Assembly: GCA_035495815.1 (NCBI GenBank)
Contig: DATJFH010000017.1
Coordinates: 1 to 56,236 of the forward strand
Length of the DNA stretch: 56,236 bases
Reading direction: 5' to 3'
Origin: DATJFH01 sp035495815
GTDB lineage: Bacteria; Acidobacteriota; Terriglobia; Bryobacterales; Bryobacteraceae
Part shown: positions 29,439 through 37,391 of the stretch, in pieces
Layout of the letters: every line of letters starts with the position of its first letter
How positions within the stretch are numbered: position 1 is the first letter of the stretch
Notes under the pieces: model-generated
The model's database searches: none
The model's input: the letters and a program-made list of their open reading frames with translations, nothing else
What the model was told of the DNA's origin: nothing
Translations under genes and position numbers: made by a program

Positions 29439-32400
29439 TTAGAAACTCAACCTCAGTGCGAACTGCATGATGCGGGCGTCGCCGGCGAGCGCGGTAATCG
29501 CCCCGGCCGACGTGTTGCTGATGCTCGTGTCCGGCAGCGCGAACTGCGTCGTGTTGGCCAGGTTGAAGACCTCCCAGCGGAACTGAAGCGCCTTCTTTTC
29601 GGCGAACTTGAAGTCGCGGTGCAGGGCGAAATCGAATACCGCCGTCCCGGGACCACGCAGCGTATTCCGGCCCGCATTGCCGAAAACCCCCGGAGGCGGC
29701 GCTGCGAAAGCATCGCTGGCGCCCGGCGCGAGAGCCCGGCAGGCGTTGCTGCGGGAGCTGTAGAACCAGCAATCCACGTTCTCCACAATCACCGGCGTCC
29801 CCACCACGTTCGGCAGCGCGATGTGCGCTCCCGCCGGATCGATGGTCGCGTTGTTGGCGCTGGCCCTCACCGTAAACGGACGCCCCGTGGCCAGCGTCAG
29901 CCCGCCGCTGGTGCGGAAGCCGCCCACGATATAGGACAGGATTCCGCTCGATACCATGGGCTTTCCTTTACCGAACGGCAACTCGTACACGTAGCTGGTC
30001 ACCCAGCGATGCCGGTAGTCGAAATCGCTCGGACCGCGCCAGGATTGGAAATCGCGGCCGTTCTGGTTAAAGCTGCTCGATCCACCGGTCCCCAGGTGCT
30101 CGGCCGTGTTGTCGATCGACTTCGAATACGTGTAGGCGCTGCGGAAGGTGAGCCCGGTGCTGAAGCGACGCTCCAGCGTGAGATCGAGGCCGTGATAAAC
30201 CGCGTTCCCCAGCGGATCGCGATACTCGATAAAGCCGAAATTCCGGTAGGGCAGGACTCCGCCGAGCTGCTGGTTGTAGTTGCGCAGCGTATTCAGGTGC
30301 GTCGACTTCGTCCCCACGTAGTTGGCTTCCACGAACAGGCGCATGGGAAGGGTGCGCTGGATGCCGAAGCTCCACTGTTGCACGTACGTGTTTGGCGCCT
30401 GCGGATTGGCGGCCCGGATTCGCACCCGGCTCAGGTCCAGCCTTCTGGGATCCAGGTAATCGGCCGGAAATCCGTTGCGCAGCAGAAACACCGGCGCGGA
30501 AGCCGTCTGGGCCACCGACGCCACGTTGTTGATCAGGTTGGGCGGATTCAGCGCCAGCTGATCCTCGCTGCCGATGCGGTCAAACAGTTGGTAGAAAATT
30601 CCATAGCCGGTCCGCAAAACCGTGGCCGGATTGATCTGATACGCCAGGCCGAAGCGCGGCGAAATGTTGTTGCGGTCGGGCTTGACCAGCGCCCGATCCT
30701 CCAGCGACCCGCTGCCGGCGAAGACCACCGAGCCTGCGCCCGCAGGGTTGAAGTTGGCCATCCGGTTGCGGCCTTCCATCGCCGGCGTGCCGAAATCGTA
30801 GCGGATGCCGAGGTTCAGCGAGAGTTTGGGACTGACCTTGAAATCGTCCTGGCCGAAGAAAGAATACATGTGCAGGCGCTGGTCGATGACGAACAGGTTG
30901 GAGAGCTGGGCCGTCTGCACGTAGCCGGTCAGGAAGTCGGCGTAGGAAAGTCCCGTATTGGCGGCGCACTGCCCGGCGGCGTTGCGCTGGCAGGTAAAGA
31001 AACGGTCGAAGTTCAGCGTGCCGCGCGTGCTCGGAACGTCGAGAAAATTGTTCCGCAGCGGGGCGCGGAAATCGGCGCCGAACTTCAGCTGATGCTTCCC
31101 GCGGGTGTAGGAGACCGTGTCGCTGAACTGGTACTGCTGCGTCACCTGAAACTTCGGCAGGAAATCCGGCGACCCGATAAATGTGTTGAAGGAGGCGAAG
31201 GTAATGCGCGACACGCCCCCGTCGAATGTAGGATCGGACGGCACGCCCGGAATGTAGTCGGACACCTTGTTCAACCCGAAGGGATCCTGGGCCGCGAAGG
31301 AGTTGTTGCGCGCGAAGCCGACGCGAAACTCATTGACCAGGCTCGGCGTCACCACTCGCGTCCAGCCGGCAGCGATCTGATGCGCGGTGAGATGCTGCCG
31401 TCCCTGCGAGGACGAGCTCGTGCCGTCCGCGATTCCGCCGAAATTGCCGGGGATGAAACGGTCGCGCGTGGTGAAGCTGTACCGTCCGAAAACCGTATCT
31501 GTCGAGGATGGCTGGAAGTCGACGCGGCCGTTGTAACGGTCGTTGTCGTCGAGTTGCCCGGCGTTGCGCGCGAAGTTGTTGAGCTGTTTTCCCGCCAGCG
31601 TCGGCTGCGGGAACAGCGCCATCAGCTTCAGGGCTACCGGATCGAGGCGATTGGCTGGAATCTGATTGTTCGCGAACGGCTGCCCGGTCGTGAAGTCGTA
31701 CAGAGTGGGATACGTCACGCCCGCGCGGGCCGCCGCGGCGGCGCTGAAATCGCCGATTCGCTCGTTGGCGAGCGGCACGGTCGTGATGCGGGAGACGCCG
31801 CGCCGGATCCGCGTGCCTTCGTAATCGAAGAAGGCGAAGAGCTTGTTCTTGATGATGGGGGCCCCGATATTGCCTCCGAACTGGTTCTGAATGTTCTGCG
31901 GCTTGGCCAGGCCGTTGCGGTTGGAGAAAAAGTCGTTGGCGTCGAGCACGCGATTGCGCAGGTACTCGTAGAGCACGCCATGAACCTCGTTCGAGCCGCC
32001 CTTGGTAGTCACGTTGATGGCCGCTCCCGGGCTCCGTCCGTACTCGGCCGAGTAGGGATTGGTCGTGATCTTGAATTCCTGGATCGAATCCACCGAGGGG
32101 CGAACCACCTGCGTGGTCAGCTCCTGCACGTTCTCGGAAATCGAATTGTTATCGATGCCGTCCAGGATGAAATTGTTCTGCAGCGAACGGACTCCGTGCA
32201 CATTGAATCCACCCGTGCGCCCGAAGCTGGTTCCGCCGCCCTGGTCGGTGTAGCGGTTGCCCTGCACGCCGGCAACCGTGCTCAGCAGATCGTCCCAGCT
32301 CCGCAGCAGAAGCGGGTACTGCGTCACATAGCTGCTGTCGACCACTGCCCCGAGTGACGCGTCCTGCGGAGAAAGCTGCGGAATCGTCGATTCCACAGCG

Positions 32401-32735
32401 ACCGTCGTCTGAATCGCTCCGACCGAAAGCGTGAAGTCCTGGCGACCCTTCTGCGCCGTCTCCAGAGTCACTGCGCCGTTGACACGCTGGAAACCGGCGG
32501 CCTCGGCGGATACCGTGTACTCGCCGATGGGCAGGCTCGGGAAAAAATAGTATCCGGAGCTGTCGGATTTGGTTTGGTGTTCGACGCCCGTGCTCTTGCT
32601 GGAGGCGATGACTTTCGCTCCGGAGACGGAGGCGCCGCTCTGGTCCTTGATCAAACCGGTCAGGCTGGCAGTATTCACCTGAGCGGCTAGAGCGAATGGG
32701 AATAGAAAGAGAACCGAAGTAACAGATCTGGCCAT
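29439..32735 (-). CDS. Oar-like TonB-dependent receptor with carboxypeptidase-regulatory domain
   Basis: 1098 aa. Signal peptide (VLFLFPFALAAQ), then an N-terminal CarboxypepD_reg-like domain (about 22-105: SLTGLIKDQSGASVSGAKV, SGYYFFPSLPIGEYTV), a plug domain with FNVHGVRSLQNNFILDGIDNN and VTTKGGSNEVHGVLYEYLRN, and a long barrel ending FALRLSF with the terminal aromatic typical of outer-membrane proteins. Such receptors are strongly expanded in acidobacteria and are thought to import oligomeric nutrients. A GAGGGGG site precedes ATG 32735. No SusD partner is adjacent and the substrate is unknown. Confidence 0.93.
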   Translation of the reverse strand: MARSVTSVLFLFPFALAAQVNTASLTGLIKDQSGASVSGAKVIASSKSTGVEHQTKSDSSGYYFFPSLPIGEYTVSAEAAGFQRVNGAVTLETAQKGRQDFTLSVGAIQTTVAVESTIPQLSPQDASLGAVVDSSYVTQYPLLLRSWDDLLSTVAGVQGNRYTDQGGGTSFGRTGGFNVHGVRSLQNNFILDGIDNNSISENVQELTTQVVRPSVDSIQEFKITTNPYSAEYGRSPGAAINVTTKGGSNEVHGVLYEYLRNRVLDANDFFSNRNGLAKPQNIQNQFGGNIGAPIIKNKLFAFFDYEGTRIRRGVSRITTVPLANERIGDFSAAAAARAGVTYPTLYDFTTGQPFANNQIPANRLDPVALKLMALFPQPTLAGKQLNNFARNAGQLDDNDRYNGRVDFQPSSTDTVFGRYSFTTRDRFIPGNFGGIADGTSSSSQGRQHLTAHQIAAGWTRVVTPSLVNEFRVGFARNNSFAAQDPFGLNKVSDYIPGVPSDPTFDGGVSRITFASFNTFIGSPDFLPKFQVTQQYQFSDTVSYTRGKHQLKFGADFRAPLRNNFLDVPSTRGTLNFDRFFTCQRNAAGQCAANTGLSYADFLTGYVQTAQLSNLFVIDQRLHMYSFFGQDDFKVSPKLSLNLGIRYDFGTPAMEGRNRMANFNPAGAGSVVFAGSGSLEDRALVKPDRNNISPRFGLAYQINPATVLRTGYGIFYQLFDRIGSEDQLALNPPNLINNVASVAQTASAPVFLLRNGFPADYLDPRRLDLSRVRIRAANPQAPNTYVQQWSFGIQRTLPMRLFVEANYVGTKSTHLNTLRNYNQQLGGVLPYRNFGFIEYRDPLGNAVYHGLDLTLERRFSTGLTFRSAYTYSKSIDNTAEHLGTGGSSSFNQNGRDFQSWRGPSDFDYRHRWVTSYVYELPFGKGKPMVSSGILSYIVGGFRTSGGLTLATGRPFTVRASANNATIDPAGAHIALPNVVGTPVIVENVDCWFYSSRSNACRALAPGASDAFAAPPPGVFGNAGRNTLRGPGTAVFDFALHRDFKFAEKKALQFRWEVFNLANTTQFALPDTSISNTSAGAITALAGDARIMQFALRLSF

Positions 32736-32854
32736 GGAAATCCCCCTCTTAAAAGCGATACTATCATGGCCGCCGCGCAGGCGGATGACAGGCTGATTAC
32801 GAACGTAAAAAGAAACCGCGGCCCGGCGTTCGCGGAGAACTAAATTTCGAGTGA

Positions 32855-33703
32855 TTACCAGCGAAGCTCGGCCGGGAAGTACTCCGAGATCAGCTCGTCG
32901 TAGTAGGGCTTGAGCTTCTCGAGATCGGGCCGTTCGGCGCTCTTCGAGTACAGGTCGTACGGATTAAATTCTTTCACCCAGGGCAGCATGCGCCGGTCGC
33001 GGTCGTCCATGAACTGGTGATACGCGCCCTCCTGGTGCCACGGATAGAAGGAGTGGTAGCGGATCATGTAAAGCGCTTCTTCCGGCAGGTAATCCTTGAC
33101 CACGTGGTACAGGTACTCGTCATGACCCCAGGACAGGTCTACCTTGTCCAGACCGCAGCCTTCCTCGTAGACACCCAAAAGCGTCTGGTAACGCGCGTCG
33201 CGTGTATCCGGATTGGCGCTGAAAAATTCCGGGTAGACGATCTTGTCCGAATAAGCGCAACCCACCGGGAACGTATCGCCTACCACAGCCCACTGGGGCT
33301 CGCCGTTCAGGCACAGAATCTTGCCCAGATCGTGAATCAGGCCGGTCAACACCATCCAGCGCGGGCGCCCGTCACGGCGGATCGCCTCCGACGTCTGCAG
33401 CAGGTGCTCGATCTGCGACAGGTTCGTGTCCGGATCGCTGTCATCGACCAGCGTATTCAGGTATTCCATCGCCTCCCAGACGCTCATGCGGCGCTTGTTC
33501 AGCGGCAGATACTCGGCTTTTTTCCGCAGCACGAAGTCTCGGGTCTGGTTGGCATGATTCTGCCGGTAAAACTCCCGCACGACCGGCGGCGTCTCATCGG
33601 AGTACTGACGAAAGTCGTCGTGCTTCTTGCCCGGATCATAGCGATCCTTCACGAAATCATCCCACTGCCCGAGATTCTCGAGCGGTCCCTGCGTCACGTG
33701 CAT
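32855..33703 (-). CDS. myo-Inositol oxygenase
   Basis: 282 aa. Converts myo-inositol plus O2 to D-glucuronate with a mixed-valent di-iron centre. All six expected iron ligands are present in order: His100 (QIEHLLQTSEAIR), His124-Asp125 (LIHDLGKIL), His194 (WGHDEYLYH), His217 (IRYHSFYPWH) and Asp250 (PYDLYSKS). AVVGDTFPVGC and YYDELISEYFP are also family hallmarks. ATG 33703 (MHVTQGP) has AAGGGA 8 nt upstream and is preferred over TTG 33721. It lies 124 bp downstream of the FCD regulator on the same strand, so it may be controlled by it. MIOX is mainly eukaryotic and patchy in bacteria. Confidence 0.94.
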   Translation of the reverse strand: MHVTQGPLENLGQWDDFVKDRYDPGKKHDDFRQYSDETPPVVREFYRQNHANQTRDFVLRKKAEYLPLNKRRMSVWEAMEYLNTLVDDSDPDTNLSQIEHLLQTSEAIRRDGRPRWMVLTGLIHDLGKILCLNGEPQWAVVGDTFPVGCAYSDKIVYPEFFSANPDTRDARYQTLLGVYEEGCGLDKVDLSWGHDEYLYHVVKDYLPEEALYMIRYHSFYPWHQEGAYHQFMDDRDRRMLPWVKEFNPYDLYSKSAERPDLEKLKPYYDELISEYFPAELRW

Positions 33704-33827
33704 TTTTTTCGTCCCTTGCAATCAGGTTACAACATTTCTGGACGGGATCAAGGGCACGAAAAATCTCCCCCCCAGACGCCAAGGAGTCGGTGTGGGAACG
33801 TGACTCTCGCAAAATCCGGCCGGAGAA

Positions 33828-34655
33828 TCAGGTTTTTATTTTCGGCCTCCCGGCGGCTTGGCGTATTTTGCGGGAGCTTTCCGGCACCCGGAGATCAGGA
33901 ACCATCTCCCGCCATCCTGCCGGGTATAAGCGGTTCCTGAGATCCACGCTCGACGAGAGAATGTGCGCCGCCATGGCCTGGCGCGCCCCTTCCGCATCTT
34001 TGTTCTTCAACGCGCGGACGATGCGCTTGTGCTCCGTAATGGACAGCCGTGCGCGGCCCGCCGCCACCTCGCCCGGCGAGAGCGTTTCGCGAATCCAGGC
34101 ATGCAGATACCCGCGCGTCGTGCTCAACAGCGTTTCCAGGATGGAATTCTGCGTAGCCCGCGCGATCGTCACGTGAAATTGCAAATCGTGCTCCAGATAC
34201 AGCTCCGGATTCCCGACGGACTCTTCCATTTTCCGAATCGCCTCCTGCGCCGTCTCCAGGTCCTGCGGCGTGGCCTTCGACGCCGCCAGATAGGCGGTAT
34301 GCGATTCCAGCATGAGCCGGGTCTCCACCAAGTCCTCCACGGTCTTGGGGTTCATCAGCAAGCCCCACTGGAAGCTGCGCTCCATCGCGCGGCTGGCGTC
34401 CTGGGCCACGAAAGTCCCTTCACCCATGCGTGTTTCGAGCAGCCCCATGGCCGAGAGCGACCGCAAGGCCTCGCGCACCGACGTCCTCCCCACGCCGAAG
34501 CGCAGGCAGAGCTCCTTTTCCGACGGAATCCGCCCACCTGCCTTCAACGCCCCCCGGGAGATCAGGCCGGACATCTGCTCCACGATGTGGTCGCTCAGCG
34601 AGGCCCGCGGAACGCGCGTGAACTCAGGCCGGAGCTGCGTTTGCCTTTGGCTCAT
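33828..34655 (-). CDS. GntR-family regulator, FadR/FCD subfamily
   Basis: 275 aa. N-terminal winged helix (SEKELCLRFGVGRTSVREAL to GLLETRMGEGTFVAQ), C-terminal FCD helical domain (about 105-240) with metal or ligand residues in YLEHDLQFHVTIARAT, ITEHKRIVRAL and MAAHI. FCD regulators often respond to organic or sugar acids and bind TNGTCNGACNA-like sites. Two such elements lie in the 49-bp divergent gap to the methyltransferase operon (34674-34697), so autoregulation and control of that operon are likely. Control of the inositol oxygenase just downstream is plausible. Confidence 0.92.
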   Translation of the reverse strand: MSQRQTQLRPEFTRVPRASLSDHIVEQMSGLISRGALKAGGRIPSEKELCLRFGVGRTSVREALRSLSAMGLLETRMGEGTFVAQDASRAMERSFQWGLLMNPKTVEDLVETRLMLESHTAYLAASKATPQDLETAQEAIRKMEESVGNPELYLEHDLQFHVTIARATQNSILETLLSTTRGYLHAWIRETLSPGEVAAGRARLSITEHKRIVRALKNKDAEGARQAMAAHILSSSVDLRNRLYPAGWREMVPDLRVPESSRKIRQAAGRPKIKT

Positions 34656-34673
34656 GGGCGTGATAGCATCAGC

Positions 34674-34697
34674 TTGTCAGACAGGCAGACAGTTGTC
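34674..34697. promoter_or_regulatory. Putative FCD/GntR operator in divergent promoter region
   Basis: TTGTCAGACAG (34674-34684) is one base short of a perfect TTGTCnGACAA palindrome, the form bound by many FCD regulators. A second dyad, GACAGTTGTC (34688-34697), follows, and CAGACAG is repeated at 34678-34684 and 34686-34692 with an 8-bp period. A TTGACA (-35-like) for the regulator gene overlaps at 34699-34694 on the minus strand, so binding would block it. Confidence 0.65.
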
Positions 34698-34704
34698 AAT
34701 CGGT

Positions 34705-35337
34705 ATGGGCTTGACTCTCGATCTCGGAAGGCGCATCGAACTGCTCTCGATGGACCCTCATTTCCATGACATCGCGATCGGTCTCTACGAGCAGCGCCAT
34801 GAGGGCTTGCCGCAGTACCTGGTCCATAGCTACAGCAGCCTGGACGGAACGCGCCAGAGGCTGGATTTCCTTATCCGCGCGATGGCGACCCTCGGCGGGC
34901 TGGAAGTTTCGAACGGATGGCTGCGGTTTCCCTGCGGCGCCGGTCACCAGCTGGCAGTGCGCCGCGTGTTTCTCGAAGCCTGCAAGCTGGCCCCCGCCTC
35001 CGCGCTGGCTCCCCGCCCGCTGGCTGTCCTGGACAAGAAGCTGGAGCGTACCATCACGGTGACCAGCCTCGAGCCGGGCGTGTATCAAGTCAGCGCTGAC
35101 GGCCCGGCCGACAAATCCGCCTCCCGGATCGAGGCCGTCACCGGAGGGTTGAAGAAATTGGCGGAAATCGAATTCGTGGCCGGGGAGCCGCATCGCGTGC
35201 AGTTCGTCTGCGCCTGGCCGCACGACGCCCTGATGGGCCTGCTGCTGCCCCGCGCCTTGAATGTGAGGGCGGTCCTGCGCGAGGAAGAGATGGCCGCGTC
35301 GCGCGGCACGCTGGTGGCGCCGAGCGCGCAAAAGTGA
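34705..35337 (+). CDS. Hypothetical protein at head of methyltransferase operon
   Basis: About 210 aa from ATG 34705. The open frame runs 393 bp further upstream through the divergent regulator gene, which is not credible. The N-terminus reads GLTLDLGRRIELLSMDPHFHDI; later stretches include GLPQYLVHSYSSLDGTRQRL, FPCGAGHQLAVRRVFLEACK and KKLERTITVTSLEPGVYQVS. No signal peptide, membrane segment or known motif is seen, so it is a soluble protein of unknown family. Its position, 13 bp before the MtaA-like gene and right after the operator, suggests a dedicated accessory role in the corrinoid system. Confidence 0.7.
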   Translation: MGLTLDLGRRIELLSMDPHFHDIAIGLYEQRHEGLPQYLVHSYSSLDGTRQRLDFLIRAMATLGGLEVSNGWLRFPCGAGHQLAVRRVFLEACKLAPASALAPRPLAVLDKKLERTITVTSLEPGVYQVSADGPADKSASRIEAVTGGLKKLAEIEFVAGEPHRVQFVCAWPHDALMGLLLPRALNVRAVLREEEMAASRGTLVAPSAQK

Positions 35338-35350
35338 AGGAAAACGTTCC

Positions 35351-36388
35351 ATGATCGCGCCCATGACGAGCCGTGAGCGAGTGCTGGCCGCTCTCCGCCG
35401 GGAGCCTGTGGACCGGACTCCGGTGTGCAATCCGACGTCGATAGCCACGGTCGAGCTCATGGACCTGGCCAACGCGCCCTTTCCCGACGCCAACCGCAAA
35501 CCGGAGTTGATGGCGCGCCTCGCGGCCACGGGCCACACCGAACTGGGCTTCGACAGCGTCATGCCGGTGTTTTCGATCATTCAGGAATCCTCCGCGATCG
35601 GGGCCAAAATCCAGTGGGAGCAGAAGGACAACTGGCCCACCGTGAAGATGCGGGAGCCCATCTACAGCGGGCCCGACGACATCCGCCTGCCCGACGGCTG
35701 GCTGCGGCACAGCGATACACAATGCGTCCTCGAGGCCATCCGGATTCTGCGGCGGGAGTTCGGCAACGAAGTGGCCATCATCGGAAAGACGATGGGCCCC
35801 TGGTCGCTCGCGTATCACACGCTGGGAGTGGAGCCGTTCCTGCTCATGTCGCTCGACGATCCGGGCAAGACCAAGCAGTGTCTGGACAAGCTCAAGGAAG
35901 TGACCATTCAGTTCGGCCAGGCGCAAATCGAAGCGGGGGCGGACGCCTTGACGCTGCCCGATCACGCGACCGGGGACCTGGTGAGCGGCGAGTACTACGC
36001 GCGGTACCTGCGCGACATGCACATAGAGTTCGCCGAGACATTGCGCTGCCCGCTCATCCTCCACATCTGCGGCCGGACCGTCGATCGCATGGAGTACATC
36101 TCGCAAACCGGTATGGCCGCCTTCCATTACGATTCGAAGAACGATCCGGCCGAATCCATGGCCATCGTGAAGAACCGGATTTCACTGGTCGGAAACCTCA
36201 ACAATCCGGAGACTCTGTTTTCCAAGGGCCCGGAAGAGGTCCGGCGCGAGGTATTCAAGAACCTTGACGCCGGCGTGCAGCTGGTAGGACCGGAGTGCGC
36301 CATACCGCTGCAGACCACCATCGAGAACCTGAAGGAGATTCCCCGGGCTGTGCGCGACTGGCACAAGGAGCATGCAGGGGTGAATTAG
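35351..36388 (+). CDS. UroD/MtaA-like corrinoid-dependent methyltransferase
   Basis: 345 aa. A uroporphyrinogen-decarboxylase-fold protein of the MtaA/MtbA/CmuA branch rather than HemE. The zinc signature His-x-Cys...Cys is intact: His238-Ile-Cys240 in LILHICGRTVD and Cys316 in GPECAIPL. In the family the zinc activates a thiol or holds the methyl donor or acceptor while the methyl group moves to or from a corrinoid protein. No separate MttB/MtaB-type substrate methyltransferase is present, so this is the best candidate for the substrate-specific step, as in CmuA and UroD-type O-demethylases. It starts at ATG 35351 (or 35363). The corrinoid protein gene starts 1 bp after the stop. Confidence 0.87.
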   Translation: MIAPMTSRERVLAALRREPVDRTPVCNPTSIATVELMDLANAPFPDANRKPELMARLAATGHTELGFDSVMPVFSIIQESSAIGAKIQWEQKDNWPTVKMREPIYSGPDDIRLPDGWLRHSDTQCVLEAIRILRREFGNEVAIIGKTMGPWSLAYHTLGVEPFLLMSLDDPGKTKQCLDKLKEVTIQFGQAQIEAGADALTLPDHATGDLVSGEYYARYLRDMHIEFAETLRCPLILHICGRTVDRMEYISQTGMAAFHYDSKNDPAESMAIVKNRISLVGNLNNPETLFSKGPEEVRREVFKNLDAGVQLVGPECAIPLQTTIENLKEIPRAVRDWHKEHAGVN

Positions 36389-36389
36389 C

Positions 36390-37139
36390 ATGGCGGAACT
36401 GGCGGACATCAGCAACGAATTCATCCGGCAGGAGATCGAGGAGTTCATCGAGCGGCCTGACGAGCGTGAGCGGATCGTCAATCTGTTCGTCCGCTCGCAG
36501 CCCCATCTGCAGGCCATCGCGGCCGCGTTGATCGATGGCGACAACGAACTGGTGAATCAGCTTACCGCCCAGGCTCTGGCGGATAACACGGAAGCGCTGG
36601 AGGTGATGGATTTCGGACTGATCGCGGGTATGGCGATCGTAGGCGTCAAATTCCGACAGAACTTCATTTTCGTCCCCGAAGTGCTGGCCTGCGCCCGCGC
36701 CATGAAAGCGGGAATGGCCCACATCGAGCCCATCCTCTCGGCCGCCGGAATCGAGCCGCTCGCGAAAGTCATCATGGGCACTGTAAAAGGGGACCTGCAC
36801 GACATCGGCAAGAACCTGTGCATCATGATGCTGCGCGGAGCAGGCTTCGAAGTGATCGACCTGGGGGTGGATACCTCTCCCGACCGCTTCATCGAAGCCG
36901 TTGAAGAGCACCATGCGCCGCTTCTCGGCATGTCGGCGCTGCTCACCACTACCATGCCGAACATGGGCAAGACCATCGAAGCGTTCATCGACGCCGACCT
37001 GCGGGACGAAGTCAAAATCATGGTCGGAGGCGCGCCGGTCACCCAGGAGTTCGCCGACGACATGGGCGCCGACGGATACGGGAAGGACGCCATGGCCTGC
37101 GTCGAGCTGGCCAAACGGCTGGTGTGCGTGGGTTCCTGA
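36390..37139 (+). CDS. Corrinoid protein (MtbC/MttC family B12-binding)
   Basis: 249 aa. N-terminal helical cap (about 25-115: QAIAAALIDGDNELVNQLTAQAL) and a Rossmann B12-binding domain with the base-off ligand motif Asp135-x-His137-xx-Gly140 in GTVKGDLHDIGKNL, then SALLTTTMPNMG and MVGGAPVT. It carries the methyl group on cob(I)/methylcob(III)amide between the UroD-like methyltransferase and the pterin methyltransferase. A GGGGTGA site precedes the ATG. Cobamide supply is implied; no cobalamin synthesis genes are in the window. Confidence 0.95.
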   Translation: MAELADISNEFIRQEIEEFIERPDERERIVNLFVRSQPHLQAIAAALIDGDNELVNQLTAQALADNTEALEVMDFGLIAGMAIVGVKFRQNFIFVPEVLACARAMKAGMAHIEPILSAAGIEPLAKVIMGTVKGDLHDIGKNLCIMMLRGAGFEVIDLGVDTSPDRFIEAVEEHHAPLLGMSALLTTTMPNMGKTIEAFIDADLRDEVKIMVGGAPVTQEFADDMGADGYGKDAMACVELAKRLVCVGS

Positions 37140-37145
37140 TTCGTT

Positions 37146-37388
37146 ATGCAAAAGATCGATCCCGCCGAATACCGTAAACGGCTCGACCAGTTGAGCGAGA
37201 TCCTCACGGGGATAGCCGTACACGCCGGCGAGCTCTCCAAAGGCCGCTGCCCGTACAAGAACAAGCGCGACGAATGCACGGCCCGCTTCGGCTGCCGGAA
37301 CAAGCGCGCGGCCCTCTCCGGCGGGCTCCCGATTTGCGCCGGTGACGATAAGCTCGATTACCGCGGGGCCTGGGAATCCGGCGGCTGA
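37146..37388 (+). CDS. Small conserved four-cysteine protein of the methyltransferase operon
   Basis: 80 aa. A helical N-terminus (PAEYRKRLDQLSEILTGI) precedes a cysteine-rich module: Cys in KGRCPYK, DECTARFGC and LPICAGDDKLDYRGAW. Four cysteines spaced this way could bind one zinc or an Fe-S cluster. I recall similar small proteins in proteobacterial clusters with a corrinoid protein and RACE activator, but no function is known to me. It sits 6 bp after the corrinoid protein gene and 3 bp before the activator gene, so it is surely cotranscribed. Confidence 0.8.
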   Translation: MQKIDPAEYRKRLDQLSEILTGIAVHAGELSKGRCPYKNKRDECTARFGCRNKRAALSGGLPICAGDDKLDYRGAWESGG

Positions 37389-37391
37389 AAC

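Noticed and set aside
27975..32357. A 1460-codon open frame on the plus strand
   Set aside because: It runs antisense to the ThDP enzyme and TonB receptor genes, both of which have clear family motifs. Its translation is Arg/His/Val-rich with no recognisable domain, as expected of high-GC antisense frames.
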